From assembly GCF_900186585.1 (NCBI RefSeq), contig NZ_FYDD01000003.1, positions 558,001 through 622,000 on the forward strand: a stretch of 64,000 nucleotides of DNA. The letters run 5' to 3'. This document shows, piece after piece, positions 16,277 through 24,728 of this stretch. The position numbers were made by a program, and so were the translations under genes. Source of the DNA: Massiliimalia timonensis (GTDB lineage: Bacteria > Bacillota > Clostridia > Oscillospirales > Ruminococcaceae). The notes beneath the pieces are model-generated. The model was not told the DNA's origin. It saw only the letters and a list, made by a program, of their open reading frames with translations, and searched no databases. Positions within the stretch are counted from its first letter, which is position 1. The number at the start of each line of letters is the position of its first letter.

Positions 16277-19132
16277 ATGAACGTCATTCAAAAGTATCAG
16301 TTTTTATTGGAAAAAACCAATCACAGCTATTGGGAGAAAAGGATTTTATCCCAGATCGCATTTATGTTAAAGGTATCGGAAGTAAAGGAACATCGCTTCG
16401 ACGAGGTGCTGGAACAGGGATTAGACCAGCTGACGGCAGCTTTGGAAAAGGAGGGAGTTATTTCATACCAAGCTGCCCGGAAAGTAGAGGAGGAGCTTTC
16501 TGTTCTTTCGCCGGAAGCAAAAAAATATAAAGTCATCTGCACGGCGCACGCCCACATTGATATGAACTGGATGTGGGGATTCCAGGAAACGGTCGCCGTT
16601 ACCATCGACACGTTCCGCACCATGCTGAAATTATTAAAGGAATACCCGGAATTTACCTTTTCCCAGTCACAGGCGTCTACATACCGTATCATCGAGCAGT
16701 ATTATCCTGAAATGCTGCCGGAAATAAAACAACGGATCCACGAGGGCAGATGGGAGGTAACAGCCTCTACCTGGGTGGAATGTGACAAGAATATGCCGAA
16801 CGGGGAATCTTTGAGCCGTCAGGTCCTATATACTAAGAAATATCTGTCCAAGCTCCTAGAGATCCCGGAAGAAAGCATGGAGCTTGATTTTGAGCCGGAT
16901 ACCTTTGGACACAGCGCCAACGTTCCGGAAATTTTAACGAATGGGAATGTCAAATATCTTTACCACTGCCGCGGATATATGGGGCACCATGTTTACCGCT
17001 GGAAAGCGCCCTCCGGTGCAGAGGTGCTGGCTTACCGGGAGCCCTACTGGTACAATGCGGACATTGAATATGACATGTTGCTCAATGTACCGGAATTCTG
17101 TCAGAAGCACAATATTGATATTATGCTAAAGGTTTACGGTGTCGGTGACCATGGAGGCGGGCCGACCCGCCGCGACATTGAAATCCTGCGGGACATGGCT
17201 TCGTGGCCGCTTCAGCCTAAGCTGGAATTTGGCACCTACCATCAATTTTTCCATGAATTGGAACAATATGCGGACCGTCTGCCGGTGGTGGAGCAGGAAT
17301 TGAATTTCGTCTTCAGCGGCTGCTACACGGCGCAGTCACGGATCAAAATGGCAAACCGCTTAGGGGAAGACCGTTTGTATGACGCAGAGATGCTTTGCAC
17401 CTTGGCCGGGCTCAAAGAAAACAGCAACCGTTTCACTGAAAGGTTCCAAAGCGCATGGGAAAAGCATCTGTTTGACCAGTTCCATGACATTATCCCTGGT
17501 TCCGGCGTTTTGGAAACCCGGGAACATGCGCTGGGCAACTTCCAGGAAATTATGGCCTATGCAAACAGCAACGCCAATCAGGCAATGTATACGCTGATGG
17601 AACGGATCGACACCTCCGGCATCGTGACCGGAGAAGACCCGCTGACCCGCAGCGAGGGCGCGGGAGTTGGGTTTAACGTCAGCGACGCTGATCCAAGCTC
17701 TACCGGGCACATCAGCGAAGCGGATTCCGGTTTGATCCGGCGCTGTCAGTACAAATTCCCGCAGGCAGAACGCGGAAACGGAAAGGTACGGATCCTTCAT
17801 GCCTTCAACACGACCCAATACGACCGCAAAGAAGTCGTGGAATTTGTGATTTGGGACTGGAATGGAAAAGAGGAATTGCTGGCCTTTGAAGATATCCATG
17901 GGAACCGCATCCCGGTGCAAATTTTAGAAAATCAGGAATGGTACTGGATGCACCATTACATTAAATTTGTGGCGGAGATCGAAGTGCCGGCATTTGGATA
18001 CTGCACCTATGTGGTAAAGGAAGCGCAGCCTCAGCGCATTGTGGTGCCTGACTTCGTAGAGCCGCGGATTGACGTCGTCACTTCCGATAATCTGGTTCTG
18101 GAAAACGAACACCTGCGCGCGGAATTTGAACAGAGCACCATGCAGCTGGTTTCGCTAGTCAACAAGGCTGACGGAACTGAAATGCTCTCTAAACCGGCAG
18201 GGTATTTTCAGTATGCGCTGGAAACCACCCACGAATCCTATATTGCATGGCGAATCGGGCGGTTCATGCAGATCGTCAACCTGAATGAAGTATATCCGGT
18301 GTGTATCAACACAGTTTCCAAAGGCGAACTGGTGCAGACCATCCAGTATGACCTGACCTTTATGCAGTCAAAGCTTTCTGTTGCGGTCAGCTTGGAAAAG
18401 AACAGCAAAATGCTGAAGTTCTTTGCCTCTGCCGACTGGACGGAAACCGGGGATAAGCAAAAAGGAATGCCGAACCTGAGCTTTATGGTGCCGGTGGGTT
18501 ATCAGGCAAACAAATTTACTTATGACATACCGGGTGGAATGATCGTCCGTCCGGCGATCGGTCATGATGTACCGGGCAACAGCCTGATCCATGCAGTGAA
18601 CCCGGTCGGGCCGAGCCTTGCCTTGATCACTGACAACAAGTATGGTTACCGCGGCACAGAAAACACTATGGCGGTGACCTTGCTGCACACCTCCTATGAA
18701 CCGGACCGTTATCCGGAATTTGGGATCCATGACACTACCATAGCCCTTGCCGTGACCCAGACGGGAAGTGATAACGAACTTTTGGAACTCAGCAGCCAGA
18801 TCGCGCATCCAGTCCACACCCTCTCCAATACTTCCCACGCAGGGGATCTTCCGCTGGAGGACAGCTTCCTGACCGTAGAGGGAAATGTGAAAGTATCCGC
18901 AGTCAAGATGCCGGAGGACAAAACGCAAAATCAGGTTATCCTGCGCTTTTATCACACAGGGGAGGAGGCTACAGATGCGGCCTTCCATTTTGCGGGATAC
19001 CGTGTAAAATCCGCCCAGACTACAGACCTTTTGGAGCATCCAAAAGAAGAACTGCCGGTCGACGGCGATACTGTTACTGTTACGGTACAGCCTGACACGA
19101 TGCGGACAATCTGTGTGACACTGGAGCAATAG
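16277..19132 (+). CDS. Alpha-mannosidase, glycoside hydrolase family 38 (copy 1)
   Basis: Large glycosidase of 951 residues that hydrolyses alpha-mannosides. The zinc-binding start of the catalytic domain is AHAHIDMNW (His91, His93, Asp95). The nucleophile is the Asp of EPDTFGHS near residue 208, and GVGDHGGGPTRRDIE follows. A helical bundle and large C-terminal beta domains come after. There is no signal peptide, so it acts in the cytosol on imported mannosides. It shares long stretches of identity with the second GH38 gene at 24729, for example WVECDKNMP and FSQSQAS. Transcribed with the PfkB kinase. Confidence 0.93.
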   Translation: MNVIQKYQFLLEKTNHSYWEKRILSQIAFMLKVSEVKEHRFDEVLEQGLDQLTAALEKEGVISYQAARKVEEELSVLSPEAKKYKVICTAHAHIDMNWMWGFQETVAVTIDTFRTMLKLLKEYPEFTFSQSQASTYRIIEQYYPEMLPEIKQRIHEGRWEVTASTWVECDKNMPNGESLSRQVLYTKKYLSKLLEIPEESMELDFEPDTFGHSANVPEILTNGNVKYLYHCRGYMGHHVYRWKAPSGAEVLAYREPYWYNADIEYDMLLNVPEFCQKHNIDIMLKVYGVGDHGGGPTRRDIEILRDMASWPLQPKLEFGTYHQFFHELEQYADRLPVVEQELNFVFSGCYTAQSRIKMANRLGEDRLYDAEMLCTLAGLKENSNRFTERFQSAWEKHLFDQFHDIIPGSGVLETREHALGNFQEIMAYANSNANQAMYTLMERIDTSGIVTGEDPLTRSEGAGVGFNVSDADPSSTGHISEADSGLIRRCQYKFPQAERGNGKVRILHAFNTTQYDRKEVVEFVIWDWNGKEELLAFEDIHGNRIPVQILENQEWYWMHHYIKFVAEIEVPAFGYCTYVVKEAQPQRIVVPDFVEPRIDVVTSDNLVLENEHLRAEFEQSTMQLVSLVNKADGTEMLSKPAGYFQYALETTHESYIAWRIGRFMQIVNLNEVYPVCINTVSKGELVQTIQYDLTFMQSKLSVAVSLEKNSKMLKFFASADWTETGDKQKGMPNLSFMVPVGYQANKFTYDIPGGMIVRPAIGHDVPGNSLIHAVNPVGPSLALITDNKYGYRGTENTMAVTLLHTSYEPDRYPEFGIHDTTIALAVTQTGSDNELLELSSQIAHPVHTLSNTSHAGDLPLEDSFLTVEGNVKVSAVKMPEDKTQNQVILRFYHTGEEATDAAFHFAGYRVKSAQTTDLLEHPKEELPVDGDTVTVTVQPDTMRTICVTLEQ

Positions 19133-19137
19133 ATCCT

Positions 19138-19176
19138 AAAAATCCGTGATCCTATATGGGATCACGGATTTTTTTA
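19138..19176. terminator. Bidirectional terminator
   Basis: The 15-bp arms 19138-19152 and 19158-19172 with a short loop are followed by T residues, between convergent GH38 and ROK genes. Confidence 0.9.
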
Positions 19177-20367
19177 TTCGTTGGCACGCAGGGAAATCTC
19201 TCCGCTGAATACCCGCTGAAACAGGATCGCTCCGGCGCCGACCAGTGGGGCGCGGGTGCCAAAGCTGCTGGGAACCACCCGGATGTCCCGCGAACCATGG
19301 TGGAACATGTGGGTATTCATATACGCTTCGATGCTCGGGAGCATCGGCGTAAGGAAGGGGAGCATTTGATCCCCGACTATGATCAGTTCCGGGTCGAACA
19401 GGTTTGCAATAGTAACGAAGGCCTTTTCTACCGCTTTCTGATATTCCCGCATATTTTCAGCGATCAGCTCCGGCACGGGATTTGAGGAAAGCTTTTGACG
19501 CAGCTCTTTCAGGGAAGACAGCCCGCATTTTTTTAACAGGCTTGCCATTCGGGTATACAGCTCCAGACAGCCACGTTGCCCGCAGGAACAGTATTCGCCG
19601 CTGGGGTCGATCGAGATGTGGCCTAGTTCGCCGGCGAACCCTCCGTTTCCGTGCAGGATTTTTCCGTTTGCAATGATCCCGGACCCTACGCCCGTGCCGA
19701 TACCGATATATACCAGATCGTTTAGCCCTTTTCCAATTCCATAAAGCTGTTCGGCCATAGCGATCCCGTTCATATCGTTGTCCAAAAAGACCCGGTACGG
19801 AAATGCGTTTTCCAGAACAGCGCCTAGGTCAAGATTGCTGATCCGGCAAAAGTTTGGCGGAGCGAGCAGCTTCTTCTTTTGGATGTCTAACGGCCCAATG
19901 GAGGCGATCCCGATCCCTACAAAATTCATATCGGGATTGACTGCAAGAATCCGTGTTATCATAGCCCGAAGAGAATCAGAAATAAACTGGTTGTCCGCAT
20001 CCTCGGGGATCTCTTGGCAAAGATGGCAGAATATCTGCCCATTGATCTCAATCGCAAGGCAGTGAAGCTGATAACGGGTGATCCAGACTGCAATGCCATT
20101 GATGCTGTTTGGCACTAATGCCAGCGCGGTCGGCCTGCGGCCCGAGGAGGTGGCTTTCCCATTTTTTAAGGGAACTGAGCCCACCTCTGTGATCAGGTGC
20201 TCCTCTATCATTTCGGACACGATATTGCTGACAGCCATTTTGGAAAGACCCAGTTGGGAAGAAAGCTCGATCCGGCTGACAGTTTCCTGTGTAGCAAGAC
20301 GCTTAATGATCGCGGCGCGGTTGGCATTTCGCAAAAACTGCATGTTTTTCACCTTATGCGAATCCAT
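19174..20367 (-). CDS. ROK family transcriptional regulator (NagC/XylR type)
   Basis: Repressor of 397 residues. An N-terminal helix-turn-helix (RIELSSQLGLSKMAVSNIV) is followed by a ROK sugar-binding domain with GIGTGVGSGII and a zinc motif CSCGQRGCLE. Such proteins repress sugar genes until their sugar ligand binds. The frame extends to 20400, but the ATG at 20367 has AAGAAGGTG upstream and begins the conserved HTH region. It is divergent from the mannoside ABC operon, and an inverted repeat at 20464-20488 is a candidate operator. Confidence 0.9.
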   Translation of the reverse strand: MDSHKVKNMQFLRNANRAAIIKRLATQETVSRIELSSQLGLSKMAVSNIVSEMIEEHLITEVGSVPLKNGKATSSGRRPTALALVPNSINGIAVWITRYQLHCLAIEINGQIFCHLCQEIPEDADNQFISDSLRAMITRILAVNPDMNFVGIGIASIGPLDIQKKKLLAPPNFCRISNLDLGAVLENAFPYRVFLDNDMNGIAMAEQLYGIGKGLNDLVYIGIGTGVGSGIIANGKILHGNGGFAGELGHISIDPSGEYCSCGQRGCLELYTRMASLLKKCGLSSLKELRQKLSSNPVPELIAENMREYQKAVEKAFVTIANLFDPELIIVGDQMLPFLTPMLPSIEAYMNTHMFHHGSRDIRVVPSSFGTRAPLVGAGAILFQRVFSGEISLRANE

Positions 20368-20463
20368 TTTGACACCTTCTTTCTTTACACATAAAAGCAC
20401 TATATATTATAAACAGGAACGGGAAAAAAGTCCAGAATCAATCTACACAAACAAAAAAATGGT

Positions 20464-20488
20464 TATTTGTACATTTTTTTTACAAATA
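20464..20488. promoter_or_regulatory. Candidate ROK repressor operator
   Basis: TATTTGTA (20464-20471) and TACAAATA (20481-20488) form a perfect 8-bp dyad with a 9-base gap. It ends 4 bases before the -35 of the divergent ABC operon, where a repressor would block transcription. Operator identity is inference from position. Confidence 0.5.
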
Positions 20489-20492
20489 GTTC

Positions 20493-20523
20493 TTGACATT
20501 TAATAATAAATATGTTTTACTAT
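20493..20523 (+). promoter_or_regulatory. Promoter of the mannoside ABC operon
   Basis: A perfect TTGACA (20493-20498) is followed 17 bases later by TTTACT, or 19 bases later by TACTAT, as a weak -10. The first gene starts 300 bases further on, leaving a long leader that contains a hairpin terminator. Confidence 0.6.
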
Positions 20524-20678
20524 TAGTACAAAATATATATTTATCAGAATTTATTTTAAATGTTTTTGTGTTATTAAAACATTCCGCTAGTAAAAATTAG
20601 GAAGTAATTTTTGTGTAAATTTGTTTTAGTGCTTTTACCGAAAATGTAGACATTTCCGTTCATTAAAAAATTAGCTGA

Positions 20679-20704
20679 AAAGTTCCTGAAACGGGACTTT
20701 TTTT
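20679..20704 (+). terminator. Terminator-like hairpin inside the ABC operon leader
   Basis: AAAGTTCC (20679-20686) pairs with GGGACTTT (20693-20700, one G-U pair) around a 6-base loop and runs into seven or eight T. It stands 120 bases before the first gene, between promoter and coding sequence. It could attenuate the operon or end a short leader RNA, or a second promoter may lie after it. Confidence 0.6.
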
Positions 20705-20823
20705 CATGTTTTTTTCAAGATTTTCCCTGAACAAAAACTCCTACCTTTCACACATCAGAAGAAATAATAGGGGTAAATGTATGTTACACAGGCAAAGACA
20801 AAAAAGGGAGAGGAGATTTCAAC

Positions 20824-22188
20824 ATGAAAAAAGCGATTAGTTCTGTTTTAGTAGCTGCTTTGTTAGGTTCAATGGCACTGACGGGCTGCGGTTCCAACGA
20901 CGGGGGAAATACCTCTGATGGAAAAACCGGCGGCGCAAAGGGCGAGCCAACGGTAACCAGCGACAGCGTTGGATATGACGACGCGACCATTGAATTGACA
21001 TGGCTGCCTCAGGAAGGTTTTGATTCCACGAACAAACCGGTTGCAGATTATTTTAAACAGAGTGCGATTGATTTCGTGAAAGAGCATCCAGAAGTAAAAA
21101 TCCAGATCACTGCACAGACCACGCAGATCAATGACGCGATGGCAAAACTGCTGACCCAGGCCGCTGCCGGGAACGCTCCGGACCTTGCATCTGTCGACAG
21201 CTTTTTCCTGCCGCATTACTATGACTATTTACAGCCAGTGACCGATGTGCTGGAAGAAAACAACATTCCTCTGGATTCTTGGTTCCCGTTTGCCCAAGGC
21301 ATGATGAAACCAGAAGACGAAGTTTTGGCGATGTGGTACGACACTGATGTCCGGGCGCTGTATTATCAGAAAGACTTAGTAGAAACCCCGCCGACCACCT
21401 GGACGGAGCTGTTTGACGCCATGGAGCCTTTGGCGGATGAAGGGTATATGTTCCTGTATCCGGCTGGGAAGAACGAAACAACCACCTGCGATGTATTGCC
21501 ATGGTTCTGGTCACAGGGCGGCGAACTGTTAGATGAAACCGGAAAACCGATCTTCAACGAAGGCGTGAACAAAGACGCGATGCTTGGCACGTTCAACTTC
21601 TTGAAGAAAACGATCGATACCGGTATTACTCCGGCCCGTGTTACCTCCTTTATTGACGACGGCGCTATGAACGAAGACGTTGCGACCGGTAAGGTAGCAA
21701 TGTTTGTCGGCGGAAGCTGGCTGGCCACCCAGATCGGCGCGATCCTTGGACAGGACGTTTTCAATGAAACCTATGGGATTGCCAATATCCCGGTTGCTGA
21801 CGGAAAAGATCCGTCCACCTGCTGCGGCGGCTGGACCTGCGGTGTTTTTGCAAAAGACGATGAAACCAGAAAATTAGCTGCTCAGTTTGCGATCGATACA
21901 TACATCAGCGACGAAGGAAACGTTGATTATACCACCGCCTGCGGAAACCTTCCTTGCCGTGAAACCAGCTATGACCTGTCCGACCGTTTCAAAGACGATC
22001 CGAACGCAATGGCATTCAGAGAATTGTTCCAGTATGGTAAGGTTAGACCAGCCGACCCGCTTTATACCTTTGTTTCTAACGAGCTTCAGGTAGCGATCGC
22101 CGATGTGATCAATGGAAACGCTTCTCCGGAACAGGCTTTGCAGACGATGTCTGACAATGTCGACGTTGAATATTCTAAAACAAAATAG
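20824..22188 (+). CDS. Sugar ABC transporter substrate-binding lipoprotein
   Basis: Extracellular solute-binding protein of 454 residues (family 1, MalE-like). The signal peptide ends in the lipobox LTGC with Cys22 as the lipid anchor. The mature protein has an acidic, glycine-rich linker and then the binding fold, with typical segments such as DVLPWFWSQGGE and GKVAMFVGGSW. It should bind mannose-containing oligosaccharides outside the membrane and deliver them to the two permeases that follow. The gene context gives the substrate; the sequence alone does not. Confidence 0.92.
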   Translation: MKKAISSVLVAALLGSMALTGCGSNDGGNTSDGKTGGAKGEPTVTSDSVGYDDATIELTWLPQEGFDSTNKPVADYFKQSAIDFVKEHPEVKIQITAQTTQINDAMAKLLTQAAAGNAPDLASVDSFFLPHYYDYLQPVTDVLEENNIPLDSWFPFAQGMMKPEDEVLAMWYDTDVRALYYQKDLVETPPTTWTELFDAMEPLADEGYMFLYPAGKNETTTCDVLPWFWSQGGELLDETGKPIFNEGVNKDAMLGTFNFLKKTIDTGITPARVTSFIDDGAMNEDVATGKVAMFVGGSWLATQIGAILGQDVFNETYGIANIPVADGKDPSTCCGGWTCGVFAKDDETRKLAAQFAIDTYISDEGNVDYTTACGNLPCRETSYDLSDRFKDDPNAMAFRELFQYGKVRPADPLYTFVSNELQVAIADVINGNASPEQALQTMSDNVDVEYSKTK

Positions 22189-22230
22189 TTTGATAGGGCG
22201 TTTTACAGCTACGGTAGTGGAGGTTAGAAT

Positions 22231-23148
22231 ATGAGAACAATGACGAATGTTCAGGCATCCACACGAAACCGAAAAAGAAGTGCACTCAACAACCAGAGGC
22301 CCATCCTCTGGTTGTTGCCGCTTTTGGTATTTTTGTGCCTGTTTTTTCTGGTTCCTATTTTGGATGTTATAAAAACGAGCTTTACCAACGCTTCTATGAC
22401 GAAGCCTGGATATGAATTTACATTAAACTCCTATTTAAGGGTGTTTCAGGATCCTTCTTTTCTGGAGGTGCTGGGCGTTACCTTTTTCTTTGTATCGTTC
22501 AGCGTAATATTCCAATTTTTATTGGGTTTTTTGATTGCTTTTGCAGTAGATAACGGGGAAAAACGCCGGCTGCACGGAACCGTGTTTACCCGGACGGTGT
22601 CCCTGATCTCTTGGGCGATCCCCGGGGTAGCCATTGGGATCATCTGGAAGATTATGTATTCCGAAACCGGCTCCGGGATCTTAAACTACATGCTTTCTCT
22701 GATCGGGGTGGATACTGTTGCGTTTTTAACTGACCCGAAGATGGCGCTGCTCTCCATTTCGATCGCAAATGTTTGGCGCGGTACTGCGCAGAGTATGATT
22801 TTGCTGTACGCGGGGATCAAAACTGTTCCCACCGATATTTTGGAGGCGGCTGATGTAGACGGCGCCAGCGGCTTCCGGAAAATCATCAGCGTGATCATTC
22901 CTTCCATGAAATCGGTCATTATGATCAACTTACTGCTCAATATCATCAATACGTTCAATACCTTTGATATGATCATGCCTTTGACTGGCGGCGGCCCGGG
23001 CAGAAGCACCGAGGTTTTGGTATTAAGCTCTTACCGGACGATTTTCCAGCAGCTTGACCTTGGAAAGGGCTGTGCGGTCGCGGTGATCCTGCTGCTGATC
23101 AATATCTGCTTTGGGATACTGTATATCCGGATGAACAAGGAGGAGTAG
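22231..23148 (+). CDS. Sugar ABC transporter permease, MalF type
   Basis: Integral membrane protein of 305 residues with six predicted transmembrane segments. The cytoplasmic EAA loop is EAADVDGASGFRKIISVIIPSMK, which contacts the ATPase. It pairs with the next gene to form the translocation channel. No ATPase gene lies in the operon, so a shared MsmX/MsmK-like ATPase elsewhere in the genome is expected. Confidence 0.92.
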   Translation: MRTMTNVQASTRNRKRSALNNQRPILWLLPLLVFLCLFFLVPILDVIKTSFTNASMTKPGYEFTLNSYLRVFQDPSFLEVLGVTFFFVSFSVIFQFLLGFLIAFAVDNGEKRRLHGTVFTRTVSLISWAIPGVAIGIIWKIMYSETGSGILNYMLSLIGVDTVAFLTDPKMALLSISIANVWRGTAQSMILLYAGIKTVPTDILEAADVDGASGFRKIISVIIPSMKSVIMINLLLNIINTFNTFDMIMPLTGGGPGRSTEVLVLSSYRTIFQQLDLGKGCAVAVILLLINICFGILYIRMNKEE

Positions 23149-23153
23149 TAAAG

Positions 23154-23996
23154 ATGAATATTCGGCATAAGAACCGCCTGATCAAAGTGGCGTTATATTT
23201 CTTTTATTTTATCGTTGCGGTCTTCTTCCTGTTCCCGGTGCTGTGGGTGCTGTCCCTTTCTTTGAAAACGGTGCCGGAGTTGTATAAGGTGCCGCCGGCG
23301 ATCCTACCGGAAACATTCGCGTGGGAAAATTATGTTTACCTGTTTGAGCAGATCAATATTATGCAGGGGATCTGGAATTCCTTAAAGGTAACTGCTGGGA
23401 CCATTGTTGGTACCATGATCATCTCTGTTCCGGCCGCATATTGTTTTTCCCGGATGAAATTCCGGTTTTCCAAGCAGCTTCAGTTTATTGTACTGATGTT
23501 CCAGATGATCTCCCCGCTGGTGGTAGTGATCCCGCTGTACCGGTATCTGTCCTCTCTGGGAATGCTCAACTCCCTGATTGGGCTGACGCTGATTTACATT
23601 GCCATTTCAGCGCCGTTTCAAGTATGGTTTTTAAAAAGCTTTTTGGATACCATTCCGGTTGAACTGGACGAAGCGGCCACCATTGACGGCTGCAGCCGCC
23701 TGCAAACCGTAGTGAAGATCCTGCTCCCGGTCATTGTTCCGGGGTTGTTCAGCGGGGTTTTGCTGGTCTTTATCACAAGCTGGTCCCAGTTTATCGTTCC
23801 ATATATTCTGATTGATTCCCCAACCAAGATGCCTGTTTCGGCTTTGCTGGTAAACTTACAGGGGAAGTTAAACCAGATCACGACCCATTATTTGGCAGGC
23901 GCCAGCGTGCTGACTATTTTGCCAACCGTTATTTTGTTTGTATTTCTTCAAAAATACATTGTATCGGCCTTGACTTCCGGTGCGGTCAAAGGTTAA
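23154..23996 (+). CDS. Sugar ABC transporter permease, MalG type
   Basis: Second permease of 280 residues, six transmembrane segments, with the EAA loop DEAATIDGCSRLQTVVKILLP. It starts 6 bases after the MalF-type gene, so the two are translationally linked. Downstream by 28 bases comes the sugar isomerase. Confidence 0.92.
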   Translation: MNIRHKNRLIKVALYFFYFIVAVFFLFPVLWVLSLSLKTVPELYKVPPAILPETFAWENYVYLFEQINIMQGIWNSLKVTAGTIVGTMIISVPAAYCFSRMKFRFSKQLQFIVLMFQMISPLVVVIPLYRYLSSLGMLNSLIGLTLIYIAISAPFQVWFLKSFLDTIPVELDEAATIDGCSRLQTVVKILLPVIVPGLFSGVLLVFITSWSQFIVPYILIDSPTKMPVSALLVNLQGKLNQITTHYLAGASVLTILPTVILFVFLQKYIVSALTSGAVKG

Positions 23997-24023
23997 TTTT
24001 TCAGGGAAGCGGAGTGTAGTATC

Positions 24024-24698
24024 ATGAAACGTTCAGAAATCAACAACACGATTAAATTTTCTTTGGCATTTTTAAAGCAGTTAAAATTCAATTTGCCTCC
24101 GTTCGCATATTGGACGGCAGAACAATGGAACAGCCACCCGGAAAACTGCGAAGAGATCAAAGACGCAATGCTGGGCTGGGACGTTACCGATTTTGGATAT
24201 GGAGATTTTAGGCAGTATGGCTTTACCAGCTTTACGCTGCGTAACGGGGTGCTGCACGACGACCGCTACAAAAAGCCATATGCGGAAAAGATCATGATCT
24301 CTTCGGAGGATCAGATCACCCCGTTCCATTTCCACTGGCACAAAATGGAGGACATCATCAACCGGGGAGGCGGGAACCTGCTGATCCAGCTGTATAATTC
24401 TACCCCGGATGAAAAGTTTGCGGACACCCCTGTGGTAGTTTCCATTGACGGAATCCAAAAGACTTTCGAGGCAGGGAGCATCATCCGATTAAAACCAGGT
24501 GAGAGCATCAGCCTTACCCCAAGGCTTTACCACAAATTCTGGGCGGAAAAGGGCTTTGGAAAGACGCTGCTGGGCGAGGTCTCTATGACGAACGACGACA
24601 ATATTGACAACCGGTTTTATGATGAAACCAGCCGGTTTACTAACATTATAGAAGATGAAGCGCCGTTATACCTGCTGTGTAACGAGTATCCGAAATAA
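24024..24698 (+). CDS. D-lyxose / D-mannose ketol-isomerase
   Basis: Cupin-type isomerase of 224 residues of the D-lyxose isomerase family, which interconverts D-lyxose and D-xylulose and usually D-mannose and D-fructose. The metal site is seen in HFHWHKMED (two His and a Glu) with a further His in LYHKFW. Placed between the mannoside importer and an alpha-mannosidase, it most likely turns the released mannose into fructose for the PfkB kinase; that step is inferred from context. Confidence 0.88.
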   Translation: MKRSEINNTIKFSLAFLKQLKFNLPPFAYWTAEQWNSHPENCEEIKDAMLGWDVTDFGYGDFRQYGFTSFTLRNGVLHDDRYKKPYAEKIMISSEDQITPFHFHWHKMEDIINRGGGNLLIQLYNSTPDEKFADTPVVVSIDGIQKTFEAGSIIRLKPGESISLTPRLYHKFWAEKGFGKTLLGEVSMTNDDNIDNRFYDETSRFTNIIEDEAPLYLLCNEYPK

Positions 24699-24728
24699 GC
24701 TTTATCGGAAAGAGCGAGGAGAACGGAT

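Noticed and set aside
18368-19129. Antisense frame of 253 codons inside the first GH38 gene
   Set aside because: It is a shadow of the mannosidase codons, with no ribosome site, promoter or recognisable domain.
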